DNA from: Ruminococcus sp.
Lineage (GTDB): Bacteria > Bacillota > Clostridia > Oscillospirales > Ruminococcaceae
Length of the DNA: 54,343 bases
Direction: 5' to 3'
Assembly: GCA_029062165.1 (NCBI GenBank)
Contig: JAIDQQ010000035.1
Span: 1-54,343 of the forward strand
The notes beneath the pieces were generated by a model that saw only the letters and a program-made list of their open reading frames with translations, had not been told where the DNA came from and ran no database searches. The translations under genes were made by a program, and so were the position numbers. Position 1 is the first letter of the stretch; every line of letters begins with the position of its first letter. Below, piece by piece: positions 8,405-19,218 of this stretch.

Positions 8405-10222
8405 ATGATTAGAAACGATTTAAGAAATATTGCTATTATCGCCCACGTTGACCACGGTAAAACTACCCTCGTCGACGAGATGTTAAAACAAGGTGGCGTT
8501 TTCCGTGAAAATCAGAACGTCGCCGAAAGGGTCATGGACTCAAACGACATCGAACGTGAAAGAGGTATAACAATTCTTGCAAAAAATACATCTGTCATGT
8601 ATAACGACATCAAGATAAATATTATTGATACCCCTGGTCACGCTGATTTCGGTGGCGAAGTGGAACGTGTTCTTGAAATGGTTGACGGTGTACTTCTCCT
8701 TGTCGACGCCGCTGAAGGTCCTATGCCTCAAACACGTTTCGTACTGTCTAAGGCTCTTGAAATGGGTCATAAAATAATAGTAGTCATCAATAAAATTGAC
8801 CGTCCCGACGCACGTCTCGACGAAATCGGCGACGAAGTCCTTGAACTTCTCCTCGAACTCGACGCAAGCGAAGAACAACTTGAAAGTCCTATACTTTTCT
8901 GTTCCGGAAGAAGCGGTACAGCCTCATTAAGTCAGTACGAAACCGGCACAGACCTTAAACCGCTTTTCGATACTATCATAAACTACATTGAAGCTCCTAA
9001 AGGCAACGAGGACGAACCTTTACAAATGCTTATTTCCTCTATCGACTACAATGACTACGTCGGCAGAATCGGTATCGGCAGAATTGTACGTGGTAATATA
9101 AAAGTAAATCAGCAGATTACCGTATGCGATTATACCGAATCAAAGAAAAACTATAATTCAAAAATCGTATCGCTTTTGCAGATACAGGGTCTTAACCGTG
9201 TACCTGTACAACAGGCTACAGTCGGCGATATAGTATGGATTTCCGGTATCGAAAATATTACTATCGGCGATACTATCTGTGCGGTTGATACTCCTGAACC
9301 GTTACCATTTGTCAAAATAAGCGAACCAACTGTTGAAATGACGTTCTCCGTCAATGACAGTCCATTTGCCGGACGTGAGGGAAAATATGTAACATCCCGT
9401 CAACTCCGTGAACGTCTTTTCCGTGAACTCCTCAAAGACGTTTCTTTAAGAGTTACAGAAACTGATACTACAGATTCATTCAGCGTCGCCGGACGTGGTG
9501 AAATGCATCTTTCGATACTTATTGAAAATATGCGTCGTGAGGGCTATGAACTTTCCGTATCAACACCCCGTGTACTCTACAAAGAGGGCGAAGACGGCAG
9601 AAAACTCGAACCTATTGAACGCCTTGTTATTGATGTTCCCGACGATTGTGTGGGTGCTGTAATGGAAAAAGTATGCAGTCGAAAGGGCGAAATGACCAAT
9701 ATGCACCCACAAGGTAGCAGAACAAGAATAGAGTTTCTTATTCCGGCACGTGGACTTTTCGGCTATAAGAGCGAATTTCTTACTGATACAAAGGGGGAGG
9801 GTATTATGAGTCACGTTTTCGAGGGTTATGAGGCTTACAAAGGTGATATTGAACGCCGTAAAACCGGCTCTCTTGTATCTTTCGAGACCGGTGAGGCTGT
9901 AACATACGGTCTGTACAACGCTCAGGAACGTGGACAGCTTTTCATACCGGCAGGAACACAGGTCTATGAAGGTATGATAGTAGGTGCTTCTCCGAAAACT
10001 GATGACCTTGTTGTAAACGTATGCAAGAAAAAACATCTCACAAATACACGTGCAAGCGGTAGCGACGACGCTTTAAGACTTGTACCACACAGAATTTTAA
10101 GTCTCGAAGACTGTCTGGAATTTCTCGCCGATGACGAATTACTTGAAGTAACTCCGGAATCCCTCAGAATACGCAAGAGAATTTTAAATAACTCACAACG
10201 TGCTAAACAGAGAGCCAAATAA
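8405..10222 (+). CDS. typA: Translational GTPase TypA/BipA
   Basis: Ribosome-binding GTPase of the EF-G superfamily, linked to ribosome assembly and stress or cold growth. Length (605 aa) is normal. The G motifs are readable in order: AHVDHGKT (G1, about 14-21), RGITI (G2), DTPGHADF (G3), NKID (G4) and a CSG segment (G5). Domain 2, EF-G-like domains III and V and the TypA-specific C-terminus follow. The ATG has a GGAGG site 8 bases upstream. It begins 22 bases after the 8060 gene; I saw no terminator between them. Confidence 0.96.
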   Translation: MIRNDLRNIAIIAHVDHGKTTLVDEMLKQGGVFRENQNVAERVMDSNDIERERGITILAKNTSVMYNDIKINIIDTPGHADFGGEVERVLEMVDGVLLLVDAAEGPMPQTRFVLSKALEMGHKIIVVINKIDRPDARLDEIGDEVLELLLELDASEEQLESPILFCSGRSGTASLSQYETGTDLKPLFDTIINYIEAPKGNEDEPLQMLISSIDYNDYVGRIGIGRIVRGNIKVNQQITVCDYTESKKNYNSKIVSLLQIQGLNRVPVQQATVGDIVWISGIENITIGDTICAVDTPEPLPFVKISEPTVEMTFSVNDSPFAGREGKYVTSRQLRERLFRELLKDVSLRVTETDTTDSFSVAGRGEMHLSILIENMRREGYELSVSTPRVLYKEGEDGRKLEPIERLVIDVPDDCVGAVMEKVCSRKGEMTNMHPQGSRTRIEFLIPARGLFGYKSEFLTDTKGEGIMSHVFEGYEAYKGDIERRKTGSLVSFETGEAVTYGLYNAQERGQLFIPAGTQVYEGMIVGASPKTDDLVVNVCKKKHLTNTRASGSDDALRLVPHRILSLEDCLEFLADDELLEVTPESLRIRKRILNNSQRAKQRAK

Positions 10223-10305
10223 TTTTCCTTAAATAAACACACGTTAAACATATATTTTACAGGTCGGGAAGTTATTATTGAATATAACATGATTGAGGTA
10301 GGAAT

Positions 10306-10941
10306 ATGAAGAAACTTTTGATATTGATATTATGCTGTTGTATGCTGTCCGCCTGCGGTAATAAGATACCCTACGTTGCGGAAGGTGAATTAGGTGAAAT
10401 AATAACTCCCGACGAAAAAGACAAGGATTACAGTTTAGGTGAATACCGGTACAGTCACTACGGTACTAAACTTTATTTCAATGAAGACGATTACCCGAAA
10501 GATTTAATTTTAACTTTTGAAAAATATTTCCGTTCATTTACGGAAAATGACTTTGAAACTTTTAAATCATGTCTGTATCCGGCGTATATAGACAATATGA
10601 CCGCTTTTCTTGAAAAAAATTATTCATACGGACTTGATAAATCTTTTGAAAATCAACGTGAAAGTCTTACGGAAAAAGCCGGTGACAATTTTAAAATAAC
10701 ACGCTTACGTATCGAAAAAACCGACGGCGACAGCGAAGAGTTTATCAAAGAATTTTTTACATCTTTTGACGAAACTTTTGAAAAGGATTTCTATACGGAA
10801 GTAAAAAACAATACAGATAATCTTTATCATATTACTTTCTATGTAATGGCTGAAAATTCTGAAAATGAAGAAATTCTGCTTTTAAGCGGATATGAAATAG
10901 TATTCGCCGAAAAAGACGGTGTTTATTATACTTTTGGATAA
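10306..10941 (+). CDS. Lipoprotein, paralogue of the next gene
   Basis: A 211-aa secreted lipoprotein of unknown function. Residues 1-16 are a short hydrophobic signal ending in the lipobox LSAC, with Cys17 as the lipid anchor. The mature part is acidic and shares a pattern with the downstream protein (a Cys, then YPAYIDNM against YPSYLDYL, then a long helix-rich region), so the two arose by duplication. The genes are 12 bases apart and surely one operon. The fold may be an NTF2-like or ligand-binding domain, but I cannot show this. Confidence 0.8.
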   Translation: MKKLLILILCCCMLSACGNKIPYVAEGELGEIITPDEKDKDYSLGEYRYSHYGTKLYFNEDDYPKDLILTFEKYFRSFTENDFETFKSCLYPAYIDNMTAFLEKNYSYGLDKSFENQRESLTEKAGDNFKITRLRIEKTDGDSEEFIKEFFTSFDETFEKDFYTEVKNNTDNLYHITFYVMAENSENEEILLLSGYEIVFAEKDGVYYTFG

Positions 10942-10953
10942 GGAGATTTTAAT

Positions 10954-11619
10954 ATGAAAAAATTTATTATACTTGCGTGTGCCTTTATGCTTGCGTGTGT
11001 ATCGTGCAGTGAGGACGGTTCTTCCGGTAATTCCAGTACAAGCGGTAACGTACTTGTCGGCGACAATATGGGCAAAGATGTAAACGTATCGGCGGAAGAT
11101 ATGCCTTTTGGTGCTACAATGACTGACCTTTATAAACCTGACGTACCTATATCAATTTCCTATGAAAACCGTTTCATGACCGCAGATCAAGCTAAAAAAA
11201 TATCGGATTACATTTCAGCGGTAAATACCTGTGATGTCGAACTTATGCAGAAAACCTGTTATCCGTCGTATCTCGATTACCTCGTTGAAGAGTACGAAAA
11301 TACCGACGTACAAAATTATCTCGATACAAGACACAAAGATATTGCCGATAACTATACACACGGTAATTTCAATTTTGACTACATTATTATAAACTCCCTC
11401 ATGGACGAAAACGACGACGATTCCAAAACAGGTTTTTCACAGCTTGATTCTAAAATTCACGAAAAAGCCCCCGACGCTCAGATAACTGACAGAAAAATGA
11501 TTGGTATAGATGTACTGTATACCCTCGACGGTTCAGGCAGTTACTCATTTTCTACCCGTACCGGTTCTGACATGATACTTTATCTCTATACTATCGACGG
11601 ACAGCTTTATATATTATAA
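10954..11619 (+). CDS. Lipoprotein, paralogue of the previous gene
   Basis: A 221-aa predicted lipoprotein. The signal ends ACVSC, a slightly atypical lipobox, with Cys18 as the likely anchor, followed by a Ser/Gly/Asn-rich spacer. The core (about 80-180) aligns with the preceding lipoprotein around the TCYPSYLDYL motif. GGAG lies at the correct distance before the ATG. Function is unknown; two adjacent diverged surface lipoproteins suggest a cell-envelope role. Confidence 0.8.
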   Translation: MKKFIILACAFMLACVSCSEDGSSGNSSTSGNVLVGDNMGKDVNVSAEDMPFGATMTDLYKPDVPISISYENRFMTADQAKKISDYISAVNTCDVELMQKTCYPSYLDYLVEEYENTDVQNYLDTRHKDIADNYTHGNFNFDYIIINSLMDENDDDSKTGFSQLDSKIHEKAPDAQITDRKMIGIDVLYTLDGSGSYSFSTRTGSDMILYLYTIDGQLYIL

Positions 11620-11643
11620 TAATTCAGAATACGAGGTGAATTT

Positions 11644-11847
11644 GTGATTACAGTATTCAGAAAAATCACATTATTGAAATGGCTGTTTCTTCCTGTTATT
11701 ATATTTGTACGTTTAATAGTTGCTGAAATTTCCGGATTTATTTTATATACGCCTTTTTGTAATATATTATGCTTTTATGAAAATTATCTGAAATATGACA
11801 ATAAAAGAAATACAATTATAGACTTTAAAGTACGAATGAATAATTAA
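11644..11847 (+). CDS. Small hydrophobic protein
   Basis: A 67-aa ORF starting at GTG behind a GAGGTG ribosome site. Residues about 11-45 are hydrophobic enough for one long or two short membrane segments, followed by a short charged tail. It sits in the same direction 24 bases after the lipoprotein pair. I do not recognise it, and it could be a short decayed gene. Confidence 0.5.
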   Translation: MITVFRKITLLKWLFLPVIIFVRLIVAEISGFILYTPFCNILCFYENYLKYDNKRNTIIDFKVRMNN

Positions 11848-11852
11848 ACTCT

Positions 11853-11873
11853 CTCTGCAAATATGTTTTGCAG
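11853..11873 (+). promoter_or_regulatory. Hairpin just before the 11888 ribosome site
   Basis: TCTGCAAA pairs with TTTGCAGA across a short loop, ending next to the AAAGGAGG site. CTCTCT just upstream could also pair with the ribosome site. It may tune translation of the next gene. Confidence 0.35.
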
Positions 11874-11887
11874 AAAGGAGGGTATTT

Positions 11888-12265
11888 ATGTTTGAACAGG
11901 ATTATATTATGCGTCAGATTCAGCAGATATTAAAAATTCTGGTTAAAGTGCTGTTCAATATTGACGACAAATCACCATCTTTGAATTTAATACAAAACGT
12001 TGAAGTAAAAGAAACAGTTGGTGATTTATTAAGAAAAATTGACAACGGAAATATTAATCAGGCAGAAAATGAAATTTCTGTAATGACTGATAATACAACA
12101 ACGGATAATCTTTTAGCCGGAATTATATTCTATTCATATCTTAACGAAAAAGATGACGACTATCTGGAAAGTTATGATTTCAGTCGTGAAGAAGTTGAAG
12201 ACGGTCTTAAGAATTTACTTTCAAAGTATGGTTTAGATGATATAATTAACATTTTTTATAATTAA
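11888..12265 (+). CDS. DUF6483-like protein
   Basis: A 125-aa cytosolic, mostly helical protein. The N-terminus FEQDYIMRQIQQILKIL is typical of a Clostridia family that I recall as DUF6483. The protein is acidic, lacks membrane segments, and ends in two predicted helices. It has an unusually strong AAAGGAGGG ribosome site. Function of the family is unknown. The gene is followed by a bidirectional terminator shared with guaB. Confidence 0.7.
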   Translation: MFEQDYIMRQIQQILKILVKVLFNIDDKSPSLNLIQNVEVKETVGDLLRKIDNGNINQAENEISVMTDNTTTDNLLAGIIFYSYLNEKDDDYLESYDFSREEVEDGLKNLLSKYGLDDIINIFYN

Positions 12266-12315
12266 TCATAATTTATAACGAAAATTACGGACTGTCTGAA
12301 TAACATTATAAAAAC

Positions 12316-12348
12316 AAAATCCGGATATATTACATATCCGGATTTTTT
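12316..12348. terminator. Bidirectional terminator between 11888 gene and guaB
   Basis: Stem AATCCGGATAT/ATATCCGGATT with A and T runs on the two sides. It serves the converging genes ending at 12265 and 12371. Confidence 0.9.
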
Positions 12349-12370
12349 GCGTTTCGTATGTTAAAATTTA

Positions 12371-13918
<1,548 letters not shown>

Positions 13919-14033
13919 TCACGAAATGCAGATATAAAAGTTTTTTGTATAAATCGGGGTTCTTTTGGCGAAAACGGCAAATCAGGAATTTTTTTCCGGA
14001 ATAATACAGACAGTAATAATACTTATTATATCA

Positions 14034-15380
14034 TTACTTATCATTGTCAATGATACCCTCATAACTGTCTTCAAACTGCTGTTGTTCTTCTGTTTTACGT
14101 GCTTTTTTTACATTCGACGGTGCGCCTTTTTTGTTACGCAACATAAGTATGACCGCAAATACCGCTACTGCTATGACCAATCCGACGGCTATTATTATAA
14201 AAGCAATCTGTTTTATGTTACGGTCGGCGACGGTATGTTTTATGCTGTTTGATTTGGCGTACTTCAATGCGCCTGAACCGGAATAAACACTCATACTGAA
14301 ACCGTCCATTTTTTCGTAATCTTCTTCGCCGGTAGTATATCCTAAAGCATAATCTCCGACTGTTTTTACACTTTTCGGAATATTTATTTTACTTAAATTC
14401 TCACAACCTAAAAATGCACTCGCACCTATAGATGTCACACCGTCCGGAATTATAACTTTGTCAAGAGATGTACAGAATGCAAAAGTTTCCTCTGCAATGT
14501 CCGTGACAGTAATCGGTATTGAAACAGTTTCCAGTGCTGTACAGTACATGAAAGCACCGGCTTCAAGTATACTGATACCTTGTTCGAGGTCAATTTTTTT
14601 GAGTGAGGAACAGTTTGAAAAAGCGTCCGCCCCTATCGTCGATACGGAAGACGGTACGAAAAGACTTTCTATACCGGCACAACCTGAAAATGCCCCTGGT
14701 TTTATGACAGTTATATTATTGTCAATGTATAAATCGCCGTCGAGTGCCACAGAACCACGATAAATTTCAGATTTTGCACTGTTCATAAGCATACCATTTT
14801 CAAATACGAATGACGGACAGTCCGAGGCATCAAAATTTGTCAGTGACCAGCAGTCTGTGAAAGCCTCCGGATTTATAGTAGTAAGAGATTCCGGAAGTTT
14901 CATACTTTCAAGGCTCGTACACTGTGCGAACGCATAATTTCCGATAGTCGTGAGAGTATCCGGCAGATTTACTTCACTTAAAGAGGTACAACGCATAAAC
15001 GCTCCGGAAGATATTTCCTTTACGTTTTCGGGAATTGTGATTTTTTTCAGCGAACTGCAACCGGTAAAAGCGTTCATGCCTATGGAACGTATAGTATCAG
15101 GTATTTCAAGTTCAGATATTCCCACACAACCTACAAAAGCACCGTCTCCGATAGCCGTTACTGCATAACCGTTACGCATAGTAGGAATTGAATTTATTAT
15201 CGAACTTGATTCACAACCGACTATTGTATACGAACCGTTCACGAGTTCATATTTGAAGTTGCCGTCAGTAAGTTCTTCGTCGGGATTCATAAGACCATCT
15301 TCGGCGGAAACATTCAGACCCATACACGAAAATGTCATTAATGCCGTGACAGCAGTTACAAAAAATTTTTTAAGATTCAT
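14034..15380 (-). CDS. BspA-like leucine-rich-repeat surface protein
   Basis: About 448 aa. Signal peptide (about 1-26, ending VSA), then roughly ten LRR_5/BspA-type repeats of about 23 residues with the pattern I-G-x-x-A-F-x-x-C-x-x-L-x-x-I-x-I-P (about 45-370). Next comes a membrane segment (about 385-410) and a basic cytoplasmic tail. Proteins of this type sit on the surface and usually bind proteins or polysaccharide. The frame opens further upstream, but the ATG at 15380 has GAAAGGAAAG just before it. It starts one base after the stop of the upstream LRR gene, so translation is coupled. Confidence 0.9.
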   Translation of the reverse strand: MNLKKFFVTAVTALMTFSCMGLNVSAEDGLMNPDEELTDGNFKYELVNGSYTIVGCESSSIINSIPTMRNGYAVTAIGDGAFVGCVGISELEIPDTIRSIGMNAFTGCSSLKKITIPENVKEISSGAFMRCTSLSEVNLPDTLTTIGNYAFAQCTSLESMKLPESLTTINPEAFTDCWSLTNFDASDCPSFVFENGMLMNSAKSEIYRGSVALDGDLYIDNNITVIKPGAFSGCAGIESLFVPSSVSTIGADAFSNCSSLKKIDLEQGISILEAGAFMYCTALETVSIPITVTDIAEETFAFCTSLDKVIIPDGVTSIGASAFLGCENLSKINIPKSVKTVGDYALGYTTGEEDYEKMDGFSMSVYSGSGALKYAKSNSIKHTVADRNIKQIAFIIIAVGLVIAVAVFAVILMLRNKKGAPSNVKKARKTEEQQQFEDSYEGIIDNDK

Positions 15381-15381
15381 A

Positions 15382-17469
15382 TTACTTTCCTTTCTTTGCG
15401 GATTTCTTAAAAATAGCAAAACCGGAAGTTATAGCTATCAGTGCCACACCGATACCGCCTACTGCCCATAAAAATCCCTTTACTACATTTTTACCGCCTA
15501 TTTCGACAGTACCACTTACAACTTCTATACCACAGGCACGGGCGTAATTGTATGCGGTGGAATTTTCGTCGGCATAGATTTTAAAATCTGAAACAGTATT
15601 CATGTTATCAGTTTCGGCACTGTTTCCGGTATCGTCAAAATAGTAGCCGAAAGAATAATCACTTACTTCTTCGACACTGTCTGGTATTCTTATACTGTTC
15701 ATTGCCGGACAGTCCGCAAAAGCATATATTTCCACGGTTTTGAGACCGTCAGAAAGTACAGCCTTTGAAAGACTTTTGCTACCCTCGAATGCATATGCAC
15801 CTATTCTTTCGACACCGGATAAATCAACTTTTTCAAGGAATTTATTGTTACAGAACGCTGAAACAGATATTTCCCTGACACCTGACGGTACTTTAAATTC
15901 TTTGTCTGCCTTTGATATCGGATATGCAACAAGTACGGATTTATCCTTATTGTAGAGTATACCGTTTTCGGAAGAGTATTCGCCGTCACCGTCGGTAACG
16001 TTTATTGCCTGTAAATTTGTACACGACATGAAAGGTTCATTCCCTTGAATTTCCTTACAGTTACCGGAAATGTTTATAGTTTCGAGAGCATCACACATTA
16101 CAAACGCACTTTCACCGATAGTTTCCGCACCGTTTATAGTAATATTTTTCAGATACATACAGCTATAGAATACAAGTTTGTCAATAGTCTTTACGGATTC
16201 CGGAATTATTATTTCTTCAGCCGTCGACGATTCAAAAGCACTTGTATATATCCTTGTAACCGGCATACCGTTTATTTCTTCCGGAACTTCTATTTTTATG
16301 TTTACTCCGTAATATCTTGTAATGACCGCCTCACCGTTTATGGCGGTATATTCAAAATCGTTGTATATATCTTTTTCGAGTGAATTATATTCAGCCTGTT
16401 CAGAAGCAGCTTCCGGAGTTGCAAAATCAAAATCATTCTTATAGCCGTAATCTTCGTCGGAATCTTTAGAATATACATATGCCTGCGAATCGTATGAACC
16501 TATTATAAGGAAATTTTCAACAGGTGTAGTTTCGTCGGCGTAACCGAATGCACCATATCCGATTGAAGTCACTGAATCCGGTACTGTTATTGAAGTCATA
16601 GCCGTACCGGTAAATGAGTACTGTCCTACCGTTTTGAGAGAATCCGGCAATGTTACTTCCGCCAGTGCCGAACATCCTAAAAATGCACCGGTATCAATTT
16701 CAATAAGCGTATCAGGGAAAACAATTTCACTCATTGACGAACAGTCACCGAAACCGGCAATACCTATGTACTGTAGTTTCGTACCGCCCATATCGACGGA
16801 TTTTAAATTTACATTTTCGTCAAGACCGAAATCGCTTATACTTTCGAGAGTTGACGGAAATTTTACCTCTTCAAGTTCCGTACCGGAAATTCCCGATACA
16901 CCTATTTCAACAACACCTTCCGGAATGGTGAAATTTTTACCCTCCATTTTCGGCGGATAGCATATCAGCATATTTTTATCAGCGGTATATAAAACGCCGT
17001 CCTCGACTATGTAGTTTTCGTTTGCGGAATCTATAGTAATTTCCCTTAATGAAACACAGTACATAAACGGATTATCTTCTGAAATGTAGTTTACAGTTGC
17101 CGGAATGCTTATAGATTCGTAAGGTCTGTCGGGAGTGTTTCCGAATGCTTTTCCGCTTAGTTCGGTAACGGTCATGCCGTCGATTGTATCGGGAATTACA
17201 AGAAAAATTTCCGTACTGTTACAATTTTCTATACGTACAGAATTATCGTCAATGACGGAGTAGACAAAATCGCCGGAAGTTATATTGCCGTTATTTTCGG
17301 AATAACTTTCAAAAATTTCATTCTCTTCATAGATTTCAGTATCAGTGATTTCTTCGGAGACAGTTTCGGTTGAGATTTCTTCTTCTGCATATGTACGTAC
17401 TGGAAACGCCATTGAAGTACATATCAGTACGGAGGCTGTAAGTGCCGTTATTTTTTTATATCCAAACAT
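15382..17469 (-). CDS. BspA-like leucine-rich-repeat surface protein (larger)
   Basis: A 695-aa protein with a signal peptide (about 1-28, ending TYA), an acidic Glu/Thr/Ser region, and two blocks of LRR_5/BspA repeats (about 75-310 and 335-610) split by an acidic spacer. A C-terminal membrane helix (about 665-687) ends in KKSAKKGK. Its last codons, AAGAAAGGAAAG, double as the ribosome site for the next gene. The two paralogous LRR proteins form an operon with a strong promoter at 17508. A role in adhesion or surface structure is inferred. Confidence 0.9.
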   Translation of the reverse strand: MFGYKKITALTASVLICTSMAFPVRTYAEEEISTETVSEEITDTEIYEENEIFESYSENNGNITSGDFVYSVIDDNSVRIENCNSTEIFLVIPDTIDGMTVTELSGKAFGNTPDRPYESISIPATVNYISEDNPFMYCVSLREITIDSANENYIVEDGVLYTADKNMLICYPPKMEGKNFTIPEGVVEIGVSGISGTELEEVKFPSTLESISDFGLDENVNLKSVDMGGTKLQYIGIAGFGDCSSMSEIVFPDTLIEIDTGAFLGCSALAEVTLPDSLKTVGQYSFTGTAMTSITVPDSVTSIGYGAFGYADETTPVENFLIIGSYDSQAYVYSKDSDEDYGYKNDFDFATPEAASEQAEYNSLEKDIYNDFEYTAINGEAVITRYYGVNIKIEVPEEINGMPVTRIYTSAFESSTAEEIIIPESVKTIDKLVFYSCMYLKNITINGAETIGESAFVMCDALETINISGNCKEIQGNEPFMSCTNLQAINVTDGDGEYSSENGILYNKDKSVLVAYPISKADKEFKVPSGVREISVSAFCNNKFLEKVDLSGVERIGAYAFEGSKSLSKAVLSDGLKTVEIYAFADCPAMNSIRIPDSVEEVSDYSFGYYFDDTGNSAETDNMNTVSDFKIYADENSTAYNYARACGIEVVSGTVEIGGKNVVKGFLWAVGGIGVALIAITSGFAIFKKSAKKGK

Positions 17470-17507
17470 AATTTTTACCTTTCAAAAAAAAATTTTTTAC
17501 CTTGTAC

Positions 17508-17536
17508 ATTATATCACAGAATTTAAAATAATGCAA
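17508..17536 (-). promoter_or_regulatory. Promoter of the LRR operon
   Basis: Minus strand: TTGCAT, 17 bases ending TGTGA, TATAAT. Confidence 0.85.
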
Positions 17537-17574
17537 TGATTTCACTTATTTTTCGTTAAATGTTCAGAAAATAA

Positions 17575-17611
17575 TAAAAAAGTCCCTGTGGGAAGAGATT
17601 TCACAGGGACT
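17575..17611 (-). terminator. Terminator of the yabP-S1 operon
   Basis: Stem AGTCCCTGTG/CACAGGGACT followed leftwards by TTTTTT, right after the S1-protein stop. Confidence 0.9.
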
Positions 17612-17617
17612 GAATAA

Positions 17618-18043
17618 TTATTTTCTTCTTGTCTTGTTTTTTCTGTCTGTATTACGCTTTATATCACAGATACGTTCTTCACTGCTCTGTTTGAAATGTG
17701 ACATCATATCTTCAAACGACATTTCAGACTGCGGAACAGTTTTTTTCGGTTCGTAGACGTTAGGACGGCTTCTTCTGTTATCGTTCTGGCGACGTGGTCT
17801 GTCATTGTTTTCGACAGCTTTTCTGATAGAAAGGCTTACTTTACCGGCTTCATTTATGCCGATAACTTTCACTTTAACTTCCTGATTTTCAGCGAGATGT
17901 TCGCTTATATCGTTCACGAAAGTATCAGCGATTTCGGAAATATGTACCATACCTGTGCCACCGCCGTCTATATCGACGAAAGCCCCGTATTTAGCTATTC
18001 CCTTTACTTTTCCGTTGTAGATTTTTCCGATTTCCAGTTGCAT
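17618..18043 (-). CDS. S1-domain RNA-binding protein (YabR-like)
   Basis: A 141-aa protein. Residues 1-72 form a complete S1 OB-fold domain (GKIYNGKVKGIAKYGAFVDI, GMVHISEI, VKVKVIGI, KVSLSIRK). The remainder is a basic, Arg/Asn-rich, disordered tail. It corresponds to yabR of Bacillus subtilis, which also lies next to divIC. It probably binds RNA or ribosomes; the exact role is not established. It is the last gene before a terminator. Confidence 0.88.
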   Translation of the reverse strand: MQLEIGKIYNGKVKGIAKYGAFVDIDGGGTGMVHISEIADTFVNDISEHLAENQEVKVKVIGINEAGKVSLSIRKAVENNDRPRRQNDNRRSRPNVYEPKKTVPQSEMSFEDMMSHFKQSSEERICDIKRNTDRKNKTRRK

Positions 18044-18066
18044 AAATATATAAAACTCCTTATAAA

Positions 18067-18372
18067 TTAATCTCTTGATGTATCATAGAATCTTCTTTCG
18101 TCGGGATATGCATAACCACGTTCCTCAACGGCGACTTTTTCCATGTATGGTGAAATGTCATCACTTTCAAGAACACGCTGTAATTCAGTATTTTCTTCTT
18201 CATAAGCGGTAATTTCAGCCTGTATTTTTGTCAGTTCCTTTTCTTTTTCCGCACAGTCTCTTTCCGTCGTAACGATAAGCAGACCGCACCCTATAATGAC
18301 CGAAACGGCAGCCAGCTTCACAAGTCCACGGTTAAACAGATGTCTTTTATCATCATTATTTTTGTTCGGCAA
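18067..18372 (-). CDS. divIC: Septum formation initiator, DivIC/FtsB family
   Basis: A 101-aa division protein. A basic N-terminus is followed by one membrane helix (about 15-34) and an extracytoplasmic coiled coil (about 38-68), then the family's conserved end with EKVAVEERGYAYP. It would act with FtsL and DivIB at the septum. It overlaps yabQ by 17 bases, in the conserved yabP-yabQ-divIC-S1 order. Confidence 0.88.
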   Translation of the reverse strand: MPNKNNDDKRHLFNRGLVKLAAVSVIIGCGLLIVTTERDCAEKEKELTKIQAEITAYEEENTELQRVLESDDISPYMEKVAVEERGYAYPDERRFYDTSRD

Positions 18373-18892
18373 CGCTATTCACGTTCTTTCTTTTTTTATT
18401 TTCCTTTCTATTATACAACAAACCTGTTGTATTTAGCAATAGGAATGACTTTTTTTTATTTGTTTTAACTGTATTTTTGGAACTTGTCACAAAATTATGC
18501 TCTTTTTCCTGTAATTTTACATAAACAGACCTCAACGGACTGAAAACTACAGAAAGAATTTTCAGTAAGGCATAGTATATTTTTTTCATAGCACCGATTA
18601 TAATGCTTCCAAGTGTGAAGAAATAGAAAATAAATCCTATAGCATTCCCGACGACGTAATAGAAACGCAGTTCACCTCTTGCACAGACCGTCGCAAACGA
18701 CGACAAAAAAACCGCATATAATGCCATGAATATAACGTCTTCAATCACGACAAGTGCGGTATTATGCGGAAACAATATTCTTGCCGTCCTGAAAACATCA
18801 TAACATATACCTATTATTATACCGAAAATACAGGACAGTCCGAATAAATAAATTTCCTCATTTATGGAAAAAAATGTCTCCGGTACTTTCAT
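18356..18892 (-). CDS. yabQ: YabQ-like spore cortex membrane protein
   Basis: A 178-aa protein with about four membrane segments in residues 12-110 (including LFGLSCIFGIIIGICYDVFR, the family signature region) and a basic cytoplasmic C-terminus. In B. subtilis YabQ is needed for cortex formation. It overlaps yabP by four bases and divIC by 17, so the operon is tightly coupled. Whether this organism sporulates cannot be told from this window. Confidence 0.85.
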   Translation of the reverse strand: MKVPETFFSINEEIYLFGLSCIFGIIIGICYDVFRTARILFPHNTALVVIEDVIFMALYAVFLSSFATVCARGELRFYYVVGNAIGFIFYFFTLGSIIIGAMKKIYYALLKILSVVFSPLRSVYVKLQEKEHNFVTSSKNTVKTNKKKSFLLLNTTGLLYNRKENKKRKNVNSVAEQK

Positions 18893-19167
18893 TTGAAAAG
18901 TCTCCCTAAAGCCGTCAACGGTGACTTGCGTTCCTTATCGCCGTAAACTACTGCCCATATATCGCCGGTAATGGTCATGTTGCCGGTCTCGACACTCATT
19001 GAATCAATATGTAATTCCCTTCCCTGTATGGTCAGTTCACCTAACTGTGTATACAGACATATTGCTTTTTCGTCGAAACTGTCAACATCGGTTATACCTG
19101 AAATTGTAAGATTATTCCTGTTTTCCAGAATAAGATTCTGATTTTGTTTTATATTATTTTCCTGCAT
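18889..19167 (-). CDS. yabP: YabP family sporulation protein
   Basis: A 92-aa protein with the YabP/YqfC pattern: NLILENRNNLTISGI, DSFDEKAICLYTQLGELTIQG, HIDSMSVETGNMTITGDI. The family is required at an early stage of spore morphogenesis in Bacillus. The ATG follows a GGAGG site. The RNA-binding rqcP (yabO) gene that usually precedes yabP is absent here; a sortase gene lies upstream instead. Confidence 0.88.
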   Translation of the reverse strand: MQENNIKQNQNLILENRNNLTISGITDVDSFDEKAICLYTQLGELTIQGRELHIDSMSVETGNMTITGDIWAVVYGDKERKSPLTALGRLFK

Positions 19168-19218
19168 GAATATTACCTCCGGTTTTTTTTAGTAAATTAT
19201 ATTCATGCAGAAACGGAA

